Below are positions 18,537 to 26,009 of a stretch of DNA of 64,000 nucleotides, one piece after another. Source of the stretch: Pyrinomonadaceae bacterium (GTDB taxonomy: Bacteria; Acidobacteriota; Blastocatellia; Pyrinomonadales; Pyrinomonadaceae); the NCBI GenBank assembly GCA_019694395.1, contig JAIBCC010000006.1, forward strand, positions 124,001 to 188,000. Reading direction: 5' to 3'. The notes beneath the pieces were generated by a model. That model was not told where the DNA came from and did no database searches. It saw only the letters and a program-made list of their open reading frames with translations. The position numbers were made by a program, and so were the translations under genes. Numbering within the stretch: the stretch's first letter is position 1; the number at the start of each line of letters is the position of its first letter.

Positions 18537-19499
18537 CTAATCCTCGAACTGTAATTCCTCGATTATCTCTTTCATATATTTTCTTCCGGTTTCGACAGCA
18601 TCGGGCGCAAGCGAAACTGCTCCGACCACGGCGTGACCGCCTCCGCCATAGCGTTCGCAAATCTCGGCAATGTTATGAACACGCGGACGCGGCGACCACG
18701 GATTTGAACCAACTGAAATTTTAACTCGTTTTGCGCCTCTGGTGAGAGCAACATTATAGGTTGTTTGCGGATAAAAATAGTAAGGAATAAATTTGTTAAA
18801 TCCTTCTAATCCTTCATCGGCAATGTCAAAACTAACAACGCCGCGCGAATAGTTGGCTTTTTGTTTGATTAATTCGACTGTTTTCCAATGTTGGTCGAGA
18901 ATCGGTTGTAATTTGGCTTGAATCTCCGAGCTTTCCAAAATTTCGTCCAGAGATTTGACAGTCAAACTTTTAATGATTCTTTCAACAAACTTTTCATCCT
19001 TTTCGCCTTCGATGACCTGCATTAATTTGAGTGCAGACGAACGTAATTCAACACATTGCGCCGGAGATTCATAAAGCGCACCATCAATAATATGTGCCCA
19101 ATGAACTAATTCAGCCATTGATTCATCTTCGTAACCATATTTTTCCTTAGCAATGCGGGCGATGAATTCGCAGCAGGATTTGCTGGTGGTATCCAGAAAC
19201 TTTTGTCCGCTAATATCGGCACGAAAATGGGCTTCGTCCTGTTCATTCAAAAAAGCTGATTGATGATGATCGAACCACCAGGTTAAACGATCATCGGCAC
19301 AATATTTAAAATCAACGATTGCGTTCTCTCCGTCATTGATCAACAGATTCTTATCAAAGAAATTGTTTGCCTGATGCATCATCGGCAGATAAACAATTTC
19401 GACTTCCGAATTAACTTTTGCTTGATAAAACTTAGTAAAAAAAGCGGCAGATGAAACGCCATCGAAGCAGTTCCCATGATAAAGTAGGCGAAGTTTCAT
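18537..19499 (-). CDS. DHH/DHHA1-family phosphoesterase
   Basis: A 320-residue member of the DHH phosphoesterase superfamily (nanoRNase, RecJ and polyphosphatase relatives). Metal-site motifs: CFDGVSSAAFF (motif I, about residues 11-21), IVDFKY (about 62-67) and WWFDHHQSAF with the signature DHH (about 74-83). The C-terminal DHHA1 domain carries the substrate glycines in RYGGGGHAVVGAVSL (about 285-300). It probably hydrolyses short oligonucleotides or cyclic-dinucleotide products. The protein is soluble and unaccompanied, so the substrate cannot be told. Confidence 0.8.
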   Translation of the reverse strand: MKLRLLYHGNCFDGVSSAAFFTKFYQAKVNSEVEIVYLPMMHQANNFFDKNLLINDGENAIVDFKYCADDRLTWWFDHHQSAFLNEQDEAHFRADISGQKFLDTTSKSCCEFIARIAKEKYGYEDESMAELVHWAHIIDGALYESPAQCVELRSSALKLMQVIEGEKDEKFVERIIKSLTVKSLDEILESSEIQAKLQPILDQHWKTVELIKQKANYSRGVVSFDIADEGLEGFNKFIPYYFYPQTTYNVALTRGAKRVKISVGSNPWSPRPRVHNIAEICERYGGGGHAVVGAVSLAPDAVETGRKYMKEIIEELQFED

Positions 19500-20018
19500 A
19501 TAGATTCAAAACTTACGGTGCTTGAACTTCTTTAGTTAAAGAATTTAAGTAAGTAATTCTTAAAATGAAACTGAGTATGTAGCTAAATAATCCAGATGTT
19601 TGCTGATTTTTGTTTTGCTTTTATCCCACTTTCAATCTTTCTCATTACTTCCTTTTTATATTCTAAAAAAAGACAGGCAAAAGTCTATAAGGTCTATAGG
19701 TTGCCGTCTCCAAGCAATTCCGAATTCGTGATTATATCAGTTCTTTGCCGTGTGTGTCTTGTCGCAAAGCAATAAGGAGTTTGCAAAATGTGTTAAAGGA
19801 GTTCGATTAATAACAGGATTTGATTTGAGATCTAAACACCAAATTTTATTACGTTATTAATTACATCTTGATTTACTAAATCTTTCTCTATTTTTAGTTG
19901 TTTCGATTCCCTCAAAAAAAATATTTATTTTTTTTTGAAATACTTTTCCGAAATAGACATTAAGAAGATGAAGCGGACAATTACCGCCATAAATAAAAAG
20001 TTAAAGGGAGTTAATAAA
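19500..20018. other. Intergenic region, 519 bp, with a minus-strand terminator-like hairpin
   Basis: It separates divergent genes (DHH on minus, secreted protein on plus). The main structure is a compound hairpin at 19672-19708: GAC/GTC, GGCAA/TTGCC and CTATA/TATAG stems nested around a 5-base loop. Seven A on its left (19665-19671) make it terminator-like on the minus strand, though no minus-strand gene ends there. A second small stem CTTTGC/GCAAAG lies at 19743-19769. No open frame was seen. Confidence 0.5.
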
Positions 20019-20549
20019 ATGAAAAACATAATCGGAATCGCAATCATAACAATCATCATCAGTCTTTTCGCATCCAATTCATTTGCACAACTAACAGGAT
20101 CAGTCGGCGGAGGTCTTCCGGGTGCTTCGGGCGGTAATAACGGAAACAACAACGGTGGTAACAATGGCACAACGGCAGCCCGCAGAGGCAGAATCAATCC
20201 GGGCGGGGGAACCAGTAAAGCAACCAATGTCATTGATTTGGCTGCAATCAGCAACGGAGTGTTTTATGGAACTTTATTTGCCTATACCACACACTTTGAA
20301 ATTTACACGGCAGACGGCGGCATCATCAAAACTTATCTTAATAGCTGCCAACAAGCCTCACCGAGCAATGGCGTAGCAGGTATAGTTTGTTCCTTTGGTC
20401 ACTTTAACAGTAATGGGCAGCTTTTATATTCAGGTTGGACTTATATTTATGATAACGGTTATGTTTATCTGCGCTGGATGTATTCCTATAAATCCAACTT
20501 TCAAACAGTAGATTCAGACACCGGCTGGGTAGGTTTTAAGCCTCAGTAA
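20019..20549 (+). CDS. Secreted protein of unknown function with Gly/Asn-rich linker
   Basis: A 176-residue exported protein. ATG at 20019 is chosen for its AAAGGGAG ribosome site. The signal peptide is MKNIIGIAIITIIISLF...NSFAQ (about residues 1-24), then a low-complexity linker of Gly and Asn (GGNNGNNNGGNNG), then an Arg/Gly patch and a compact domain with two Cys (NSCQQ, GIVCSFGHF) and many Tyr and Trp near the C-terminus (YIYDNGYVYLRWMYSY). The folded part looks beta-rich. The family is not recognised. Confidence 0.7.
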   Translation: MKNIIGIAIITIIISLFASNSFAQLTGSVGGGLPGASGGNNGNNNGGNNGTTAARRGRINPGGGTSKATNVIDLAAISNGVFYGTLFAYTTHFEIYTADGGIIKTYLNSCQQASPSNGVAGIVCSFGHFNSNGQLLYSGWTYIYDNGYVYLRWMYSYKSNFQTVDSDTGWVGFKPQ

Positions 20550-20582
20550 TAATTATCTAAAAAGAATTCAGAAATAACTGAC

Positions 20583-20613
20583 AAAGGTTGACTTAATTGT
20601 TGACCTTTTTTTA
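20583..20613 (+). terminator. Intrinsic terminator
   Basis: AAAGGTTGAC (20583-20592) pairs with GTTGACCTTT (20599-20608) through ten pairs, two of them G-T, followed by a T run. It ends the secreted-protein gene. Confidence 0.75.
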
Positions 20614-20754
20614 TTTTCCCGCACTCAAAAAAATCTTATGAATAAAATTTCCAACTCAACAAATGTTATTTTGTTCAATGTGCAGGTGCTGTTACTGAGT
20701 TTTATAGGTTAAAATACTCAAATAAATTTGCAAAGTAAATTTAATAACAGAACG

Positions 20755-21522
20755 ATGACTTTTTTAGAAGAAATTCTCGAACTCAAAAAGCAGCGAGTCG
20801 AAACAGCAAAAGCAAAAGGTAAAAGGCAAGAATCAAAAATTGAAAGACCTTCGCACATGTTAAGAACAGCTTTAAGTGATGCAGATAAAATACATATCAT
20901 TGCCGAAATTAAGCGCGCTTCGCCGTCAAAAGGAATTATTAACGATAAAATTGATGTAGCGGAAGTCGCGCAAATGTATGAGCGCGGAGGTGCAGCGGCG
21001 ATCTCAGTATTAACCGAAGAAGACAGATTTTGCGGAAGTTTGGCTGATTTGGAACTTGCCCGAAGCGTGGTTGAAATCCCGATTCTACGAAAAGATTTTA
21101 TTTACGATGAATTTCAAATCCGTGAAGCCAAAGCCGCCGGAGCCGATGTTATTTTGCTGATCGTGGCAATGTTAGATGATGAAAAACTATTGCAATTACG
21201 TCAATTAGCCGAAGATGAATTAGGTTTGGATGCGTTGGTCGAAGTTCATACACAAGAGGAATTAGACCGCGCAATTAAAATCGGCGCAACCTTGATCGGA
21301 GTTAATAATCGTGATCTGCATTCTTTCAAAGTTTCGCTTGATGTTTCGCGCAAACTCATCAAATCTGCTCCGAAAGATGCGCTAATGATTGCCGAAAGCG
21401 GCTTAAAAACAAAAGAAGATCTATTGGAATTAAAAGATTTAGGCTATCGCGGATTTTTAATCGGCGAAACACTAATGAGAAGCGGAAATGCCGAGGATGA
21501 GTTAGCCAAATTAATCAAGTAA
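20755..21522 (+). CDS. trpC: Indole-3-glycerol-phosphate synthase
   Basis: Closes the indole ring in tryptophan synthesis (CdRP to indole-3-glycerol phosphate). The 255 residues fit a monofunctional TIM barrel. Motifs are AEIKRASPSKG (strand 1, catalytic Lys), ISVLTEEDRFCGS, PILRKDFIYDEFQ (catalytic Lys and Asp), GVNNRDLHSF and MIAESGLKTKED. ATG at 20755 (MTFLEEILELKKQ) matches the family start; the upstream TTG does not. No other trp gene is nearby. The N-terminal linker AKAKGKRQESK is encoded by a polypurine tract like the intergenic repeats at 17789-17819. Confidence 0.95.
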   Translation: MTFLEEILELKKQRVETAKAKGKRQESKIERPSHMLRTALSDADKIHIIAEIKRASPSKGIINDKIDVAEVAQMYERGGAAAISVLTEEDRFCGSLADLELARSVVEIPILRKDFIYDEFQIREAKAAGADVILLIVAMLDDEKLLQLRQLAEDELGLDALVEVHTQEELDRAIKIGATLIGVNNRDLHSFKVSLDVSRKLIKSAPKDALMIAESGLKTKEDLLELKDLGYRGFLIGETLMRSGNAEDELAKLIK

Positions 21523-21577
21523 AAAGGCAAAAAGCAAAATTTAGGGACGAACTTATTGGTTTAACTGTGCCTAAAAT

Positions 21578-21612
21578 CTTTGCGTCTTTGCCTCTTTGCG
21601 CCCTTGCGTTAA
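21578..21612. repeat. CTTTGCGTCTTTGCC-type tandem repeat
   Basis: Imperfect 8-9 base units (CTTTGCGT, CTTTGCCT, CTTTGCGC, CCTTGCGTT) fill the space between the convergent trpC and NAMPT genes. A palindromic relative is at 25908-26003. Confidence 0.6.
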
Positions 21613-21618
21613 TTTTCT

Positions 21619-23010
21619 TTACCAAGCTCGTTTGCGAATTTCGTCCAAACTATCGTCAACCAAAACTTTTCCATTCTCAAAAACCGTAGTCAGTTGCGAA
21701 TTTTCCGCCGCAATTTGTTCGATTGATTCAAGCTGAACGGTTTTATATTTGCCGTTTTCGTCTTTGACTAAATCCAAACGACCTTTCTTTGATGATTTTC
21801 CGCTATCGGTGATCGGTTGTTTATAAACGTCAACCAGTTCCCCGTCACGAACGATTGCCGAACATTTATAAGCAAATTTCATCGTGTCGCGGTCAATTTT
21901 TTGCAGTAGTGCACCGCCGATTCCAAATGCAATGTTGGAAGTCGAAAAGCCTTTATCTTTCAAAGACTGGCAAATGTTGTGAATCGAAACGGGATTAACA
22001 CCATCACCTTGGATAATGCGGACGTTTTTTAAGACTTTGTAGCCTTTTGAATTGATTGTCGTGCCGAATTTTTCGCCTAAAAGTTCGGCAACTTTGGTGA
22101 CGACTTCGACAGGCTCGCCAGAATCGGGACGGATAACGATGGTCGCGCCGGAATCAATAACTTCCTGTTTTAACTGCTCACCCCAAATCTTTTCGACTGC
22201 GTTGTAGATATTCCACGAATCGCTAACTACTGCCAATAAAGCGTTTGGCTTGGCAAATTGTTTGAGCATATTGCGATAAGCTTCAATTTCGTTGTCTCTA
22301 CCCCAAGATGTTACGGTTGAATGTTCGGCGGCGGGAATCGAAAAACCAGCCATTTCGCAGTTATAAAAATTGCGATGAATAAGCAAAGCCGCCATCGTGT
22401 CAGTGCCGAAAAAATTGACCAAGTGCGCCGCGCCGCCGATTGCCGCTGTCTCTTGGGAAGAAACTCCGCGTGCGCCGAAATCATGAACTTTGAAACCGAT
22501 TTCCGCATCGGCATCGTCTGCCGTTTCGCTCAAAAATTGGTAAACATCGCGTTTGATGTAATAACTTTGCGTTGCAACTGTGGTCGGATACCAAAGCCGC
22601 ATCAATTGGGATTCAAACCAACTCGTTACCCAGAAAAACTCGTCATCGGTATTTTCGACGGTCATCAAAACATTGCGAGTCGGCACAACCGAGCCTTCCG
22701 CCACCGCCCGCACCCGCAAAGGCAAATATCCGCCGTGTTTTTCAATTAAACTCAACCAGCCCGACAAATTAAAAGGTTCACCGTGTGCGGTGATGACTTC
22801 ATTGGCTTCCAAAACATTTTCTTTGGTCAGCGGTCGCGTAAAATATCGTTTCAAAAGATATTGCAAACCGAAAAAAACAGTTTCGGTATAATTTCGCTCC
22901 GAACCGCGACTTTCCAAATACGAATGCACTAAAGTCGTATTCGGCGGATATTGCAGCCAATGCGAAGCCTTGTATGAATCCGTATCAATTATTCTATTTA
23001 TTTCAAACAT
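21619..23010 (-). CDS. nadV: Nicotinamide phosphoribosyltransferase
   Basis: Makes nicotinamide mononucleotide from nicotinamide and PRPP, the entry step of the two-step NAD+ salvage route. The 463 residues match NAMPT/NadV. It begins MFEINRIIDTDSYKASHW, and the family segments HDFGARGVSSQETAAIGG, VSDSWNIYNAVEKIWGEQL and VIRPDSGEP are present. The start at 23010 has an AGGAGA site; the 27-codon upstream extension is translated repeat sequence and is rejected. It is the last gene of an NAD/ADP-ribose cluster whose first gene (26010-27047) encodes the next enzyme. Confidence 0.95.
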   Translation of the reverse strand: MFEINRIIDTDSYKASHWLQYPPNTTLVHSYLESRGSERNYTETVFFGLQYLLKRYFTRPLTKENVLEANEVITAHGEPFNLSGWLSLIEKHGGYLPLRVRAVAEGSVVPTRNVLMTVENTDDEFFWVTSWFESQLMRLWYPTTVATQSYYIKRDVYQFLSETADDADAEIGFKVHDFGARGVSSQETAAIGGAAHLVNFFGTDTMAALLIHRNFYNCEMAGFSIPAAEHSTVTSWGRDNEIEAYRNMLKQFAKPNALLAVVSDSWNIYNAVEKIWGEQLKQEVIDSGATIVIRPDSGEPVEVVTKVAELLGEKFGTTINSKGYKVLKNVRIIQGDGVNPVSIHNICQSLKDKGFSTSNIAFGIGGALLQKIDRDTMKFAYKCSAIVRDGELVDVYKQPITDSGKSSKKGRLDLVKDENGKYKTVQLESIEQIAAENSQLTTVFENGKVLVDDSLDEIRKRAW

Positions 23011-23068
23011 TTTATTTATTCTCCTAATGTTCGGCTCTCTACCTGAAAGCCTAATCTTTTTATTTTTT

Positions 23069-23099
23069 GCCACAGAGGACACAGAGTTCACTGAGATTT
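23069..23099. repeat. CACAGAG dispersed repeat, copy a
   Basis: GCCACAGAGGACACAGAG followed by TTCACTGAGATTT. It abuts the stop codon of the Imm32-like gene (minus strand) and faces copy b at 23314-23347 in inverted orientation, so the two bracket that gene. Confidence 0.8.
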
Positions 23100-23309
23100 A
23101 CTTTTTACCAATAATTAATTCATTAGAACCTTCTTCCAATGAATTGTAATCGTCAAGATGAAAATGATAACCGCTTGGAAATTCGTCTTCGGATAATTCA
23201 AGAGATGGTTTGCAAGTGAGATTAAACCTTCCTTATTTGCCCAAAGCAGAACAGTGTTTTTGTCAATTTTTACTTCAATTTCAAAATTGTCTTCCCAATC
23301 AAATTGCAT
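23098..23309 (-). pseudogene. Imm32-like small protein, broken by a one-base deletion
   Basis: The frame from 23309 reads MQFDWEDNFEIEVKIDK... to LISLANHLL and then goes out of frame, stopping at 23115. Shifting by one base at about 23200 restores ELSEDEFPSGYHFHLDDYN then SLEEGSNELIIGKK, with a stop at 23098. The joined protein of about 70 residues has the layout I associate with the small Imm32 immunity family (ANKEGL.SLANHLL...G.H.HLD..N.LE.GS.ELII). No slippery heptamer is present at the junction, so a mutation (or a read error at a GG) is likelier than programmed frameshifting. The ribosome site GGAGAGG comes from the adjacent repeat. Confidence 0.7.
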
Positions 23310-23313
23310 AAAA

Positions 23314-23347
23314 CCTCTCCATGTTCTCTGTGTCCTCTGTGGCTAAT
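23314..23347. repeat. CACAGAG dispersed repeat, copy b (carries a Shine-Dalgarno)
   Basis: Read on the minus strand: GCCACAGAGGACACAGAG, then AACATGGAGAGG, four T and the ATG of the Imm32-like gene. The repeat end GGAGAGG is the ribosome site. Confidence 0.75.
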
Positions 23348-23353
23348 TATTTC

Positions 23354-24178
23354 CTAAAAACTTTCCACGAAAGCCTGATAAACTTTGCGATTCGGCGTGG
23401 AATCGTAAATTGCCATAATTACACGATTGAAACAATTTGCAAACTCGCCGTTGAGCAATTCGGCAAATATTTTGGCGATGGAGTTCGCATCGTTTTGGAA
23501 AACTCCGCAACCCCAAGCACCTAAAATCAGCGTTTGATGTCCGTATTTGTTCGCCAGCCACAAAAACTTTCTCGCCCGTTCACGATTGACCTTTTCGATT
23601 AAATCAACCTTGTTTGGCTCTTTCTGTTTGATAACTCCGGCGTTGACCGCAGGCGAAGTTAGAAAAGTGACCAAATAAGGCATTTCGACCAAACTTCCGT
23701 CATCATTGCGAAAGACTGGAACTTTCGGCGAATAGATCATCCAATCCGAATAAAAACACGAAGTTCCGCGACGATTAAACTCATAAAATTCAAAGTTTGC
23801 AGTCAACGTGGCGTAAAGCGACGAAGAACGTGCCAAAGATTCTTCCTGTGCCTGTGAGCCGTTCAAGAATCCGCCGCCCGGATTTTTTGCCGAAGCGAAA
23901 TTTAAGACAAACGGATTTTCATCTGCATTTTCTTTGCAAATCCGTTTTGCGGCTTCGAGCGTGGTTTCGTCTGTAACCTCAAATTTCGTTTCCCTTTCGA
24001 TTTTGGTTAAATCAAATCTTTCAGGAAAATCTTCGGTGCGATAAATTTTTGTATTTTTAACGGCAAATTCAGTTTCGTTTTTGATGGAAACCGTTTCGCC
24101 TAAATTGTTGCGATAATTACCTCTTTCGATAATTTCTAAAGTTTCTTTCGCAACCCCGATTCTGGTTGTCTTTTTCAT
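23354..24178 (-). CDS. Bacterial-type poly(ADP-ribose) glycohydrolase (TIGR02452/DUF2263 macrodomain)
   Basis: Probable ADP-ribose-removing hydrolase with a macrodomain fold. 274 residues. The N-terminal PARG-cat segment is followed by the diagnostic GGG...QEE motif in NPGGGFLNGSQAQEE (GGG 101-103, QEE 111-113), which binds ADP-ribose and supplies the catalytic Glu. ILGAWGCGVFQND (about 220-235) is the phosphate-binding loop. It has its own AAGGAG site. Lying between NAD salvage enzymes and a NADAR protein, it fits a role in recycling ADP-ribose or reversing ADP-ribosylation. The target is unknown. Confidence 0.88.
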   Translation of the reverse strand: MKKTTRIGVAKETLEIIERGNYRNNLGETVSIKNETEFAVKNTKIYRTEDFPERFDLTKIERETKFEVTDETTLEAAKRICKENADENPFVLNFASAKNPGGGFLNGSQAQEESLARSSSLYATLTANFEFYEFNRRGTSCFYSDWMIYSPKVPVFRNDDGSLVEMPYLVTFLTSPAVNAGVIKQKEPNKVDLIEKVNRERARKFLWLANKYGHQTLILGAWGCGVFQNDANSIAKIFAELLNGEFANCFNRVIMAIYDSTPNRKVYQAFVESF

Positions 24179-24223
24179 TTTTATTACTCCTTTTCGATTT
24201 CTTACCTAGAAATCTACGTTTTT

Positions 24224-24255
24224 GCCACAGAGAACACAGAGTTCACTGAGATTTT
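24224..24255. repeat. CACAGAG dispersed repeat, copy c
   Basis: GCCACAGAGAACACAGAG followed by TTCACTGAGATTTT. It abuts the stop codon of the gene at 24255-24683 and faces copy d in inverted orientation. Confidence 0.8.
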
Positions 24256-24683
24256 TAGAAGATTTTTTGTTCTGATTGCGAGCCATCTTCTATATCTGTA
24301 ATAACTCCATCATAATTAACCTGCCAATTTTCATTATCATCTTTATGAATTCTTGCGATATGAACATTTGAACTATTGAGTTGTGATGAAAGAACTATTT
24401 CTTCGTAACCATATAAATCTTTTCTATGACTCATCCAAGACTTTCCTTCATCAAAATATTGAGTTCTAATGCAATGACTTTGCTTGGTTTCACTTACTGC
24501 AATTTCTGTCCATTCAAGTAAATTGGTTGCGATTTCTAAATATTCCTCCGCATGATTATATTTAGGAATAGCATCATTTTCATATGTTTCATCCTCATCA
24601 ATTGGGTCAAAATATTCTTCAGCGGTCAAAGTAATCTGTTTTTCCAAATCATCTATGACTTTGTAAGAAATTACTATTTTCAT
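24255..24683 (-). CDS. Hypothetical acidic protein in the NAD/ADP-ribose cluster
   Basis: A 142-residue cytoplasmic, strongly acidic protein (FDPIDEDETYENDAIP near residues 25-40). Later segments HCIRTQYFDEGKSWMSHRKD and SNVHIARIHKDDNENWQV look beta-rich. No family is recognised. It is bracketed by inverted CACAGAG repeats (24224-24255 and 24687-24720), the second of which supplies its ribosome site CGGAGAG. That cassette-like arrangement suggests it was gained as a unit. Confidence 0.6.
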   Translation of the reverse strand: MKIVISYKVIDDLEKQITLTAEEYFDPIDEDETYENDAIPKYNHAEEYLEIATNLLEWTEIAVSETKQSHCIRTQYFDEGKSWMSHRKDLYGYEEIVLSSQLNSSNVHIARIHKDDNENWQVNYDGVITDIEDGSQSEQKIF

Positions 24684-24686
24684 AAA

Positions 24687-24720
24687 TCTCTCCGTGTTCT
24701 CTTTGAACTCTGTGGTGAAT
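24687..24720. repeat. CACAGAG dispersed repeat, copy d (carries a Shine-Dalgarno)
   Basis: Read on the minus strand: CACCACAGAGTTCAAAGAG then AACACGGAGAG and the ATG of the 24255-24683 gene six bases on. It also ends just after the stop of the HExxH gene. Confidence 0.75.
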
Positions 24721-24726
24721 CTTTTC

Positions 24727-25395
24727 CTAAAAACCTTCTATTGGTTCTGTTTTTTGCAAAGACCAAATTCTTGGGTAATTGTCTGCAAAATCTTCTGTTT
24801 TCTTCCGATTTGCTTTGCTCCAAATCCTATGAAACATAAAATCTACAAAATGTCCGATTTCGTGTAAAAGCAATGAATTCAAATAATAGTCTCGAATCTT
24901 TTCTTCTTCCCACTGCAAAAACCAAACTTTCTTTTTTTCATCAAACTGTAAATCTTGCGTCCATTCGGAATAAAGCTTTAGCATTCTTTTGGTCGGTTTT
25001 TTGTTGCCAAAAATCATTCTTAAAGTTGTCGGAAAAGCGTTCAAAACAATTAAATTAACGCCACTTCCGCAAATAAACATTCCTTGAAAAGTTTCATTAT
25101 TTTCGTAGTCGTCCTTTTTAACTTTTCTGAGCCAAATGTGCGTAATTTTTTCACGATGTTCAGTTGGTAATTGATTTATTCGCTCCAAAATTTCAACTTC
25201 GGTTACAGGAAAATAAAAATCTTTTGACGGATTATCTTTAATGAAAATCGGTAATTCATGATTCAGACTTGGTTTTTTCAAAGAATGTTTACGATTGAAA
25301 ATCCTATCGGTAATTTTCGGGAAAGTTCGCCCGCCTTTTACATCACCAAATTTTCGATTTTTTTTCCAAGCCGTTTCTTTTCTTGAAATTGCCAT
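24727..25395 (-). CDS. Putative zincin metalloprotease (HExxH) of unknown family
   Basis: A 222-residue soluble protein. It has a zinc-binding HExxH motif in LLLHEIGHFVDFMFHRIW (about residues 176-193), followed by an acidic helix KKTEDFADNY that could give the third ligand Glu, as in ImmA/IrrE-type zincins. The basic N-terminus (KKNRKFGDVKGGRTFPKITD) may bind nucleic acid. I do not recognise the full-length family. It lies within the NAD/ADP-ribose cluster and its start is served by CGGAGG, which belongs to repeat copy e. Confidence 0.65.
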   Translation of the reverse strand: MAISRKETAWKKNRKFGDVKGGRTFPKITDRIFNRKHSLKKPSLNHELPIFIKDNPSKDFYFPVTEVEILERINQLPTEHREKITHIWLRKVKKDDYENNETFQGMFICGSGVNLIVLNAFPTTLRMIFGNKKPTKRMLKLYSEWTQDLQFDEKKKVWFLQWEEEKIRDYYLNSLLLHEIGHFVDFMFHRIWSKANRKKTEDFADNYPRIWSLQKTEPIEGF

Positions 25396-25398
25396 AAA

Positions 25399-25433
25399 TC
25401 CTCCGTGTTTTCTGTGAACTCTGTGGCTAATTT
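25399..25433. repeat. CACAGAG dispersed repeat, copy e (carries a Shine-Dalgarno)
   Basis: Read on the minus strand: GCCACAGAGTTCACAGA then AAACACGGAGG and the ATG of the HExxH gene after five bases. The other end touches the NADAR stop codon. Confidence 0.75.
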
Positions 25434-25884
25434 AACTTTCCTCTCTCAATTCTTCACGAACTTCCATCAAAAGTTTGCCTAACATATTCAAACCATGTCC
25501 GTGTCCGCCATCGCCCCAAAATTTATCTTTTGCAGTATGTTCCACGAGCAAAGCATCTTCGGTTTTAAGTAAAATTTCCCGTAAATCTTTGTGCTGCGTA
25601 AATTTTGCAATTAGTGCTTCTTTCATAATCCCGACTTTTACTTCCTCCCAGTCCAACCGTAGCGGATTTTTTCTGTCTCTGCCGATTTGAGCGGCTTGTT
25701 TGGGTGTAAATGCTCGCCTGATTTCTTCTTCCTGCTTTTTACCTGCAAATTTTTGAGCTTGGAAATAATGCTCAACTGTCCGCCAAACTTTATCTTTCAA
25801 GAAAATTCGATGTCGGGAAAAATTGGAAAATACTCCATATTCATCAGTCGGCATATAAAATTTGATGATTTTCTTTTCGTTCAT
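25432..25884 (-). CDS. NADAR-family protein (YbiA-like)
   Basis: A 150-residue single-domain NADAR protein. The family processes NAD/ADP-ribose-type substrates and includes N-glycosidases (YbiA acts on riboflavin intermediates; other members remove ADP-ribose from guanine). Motifs are YGVFSNFSRHRIFL (start), WRTVEHYFQAQKF (about 36-48), a central IGRDRKNPLRLDW segment, and DKFWGDGGHGHGLNMLGKLL near the C-terminus. It has its own AAGGAG site. Its position between a PARG and an NMN adenylyltransferase-Nudix gene suggests ADP-ribose turnover rather than riboflavin control. Confidence 0.92.
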   Translation of the reverse strand: MNEKKIIKFYMPTDEYGVFSNFSRHRIFLKDKVWRTVEHYFQAQKFAGKKQEEEIRRAFTPKQAAQIGRDRKNPLRLDWEEVKVGIMKEALIAKFTQHKDLREILLKTEDALLVEHTAKDKFWGDGGHGHGLNMLGKLLMEVREELREES

Positions 25885-25907
25885 AACTTCTCCTTTTTCG
25901 ATTTTGA

Positions 25908-26003
25908 CTTTGCGTTACTTTGCGTCTTCCACTTTGCGCTCTTTGCGGTAAGAACTTATTTTTAACCGCAAAGGACGCGAAGGTTTCGCAAAGGAACGCG
26001 AAG
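25908..26003. repeat. Palindromic CTTTGCG / CGCAAAG repeat
   Basis: Runs of CTTTGCGT-like units (25908-25949) face their inverted copies (25964-26003). The best arms are CTTTGCGGT (25941-25949) and ACCGCAAAG (25964-25972). It fills the NADAR-NMNAT gap and ends six bases before the latter's stop codon. Confidence 0.75.
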
Positions 26004-26009
26004 AAAACA

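Noticed and set aside
19635..19770. Possible riboswitch (GGCAA and CGGCAACC words)
   Set aside because: The words resemble parts of SAM or c-di-GMP aptamers, but no complete conserved core or downstream gene in the right orientation is present.
23011..23091. N-terminal extension of the NAMPT frame (27 codons)
   Set aside because: It is a translation of the CACAGAG repeat, lacks a ribosome site, and is not part of the NAMPT family; ATG at 23010 has AGGAGA upstream.
23098..23309. Programmed -1 frameshift in the Imm32-like gene
   Set aside because: No X-XXY-YYZ heptamer or downstream pseudoknot was seen at the junction; a one-base deletion explains it more simply.
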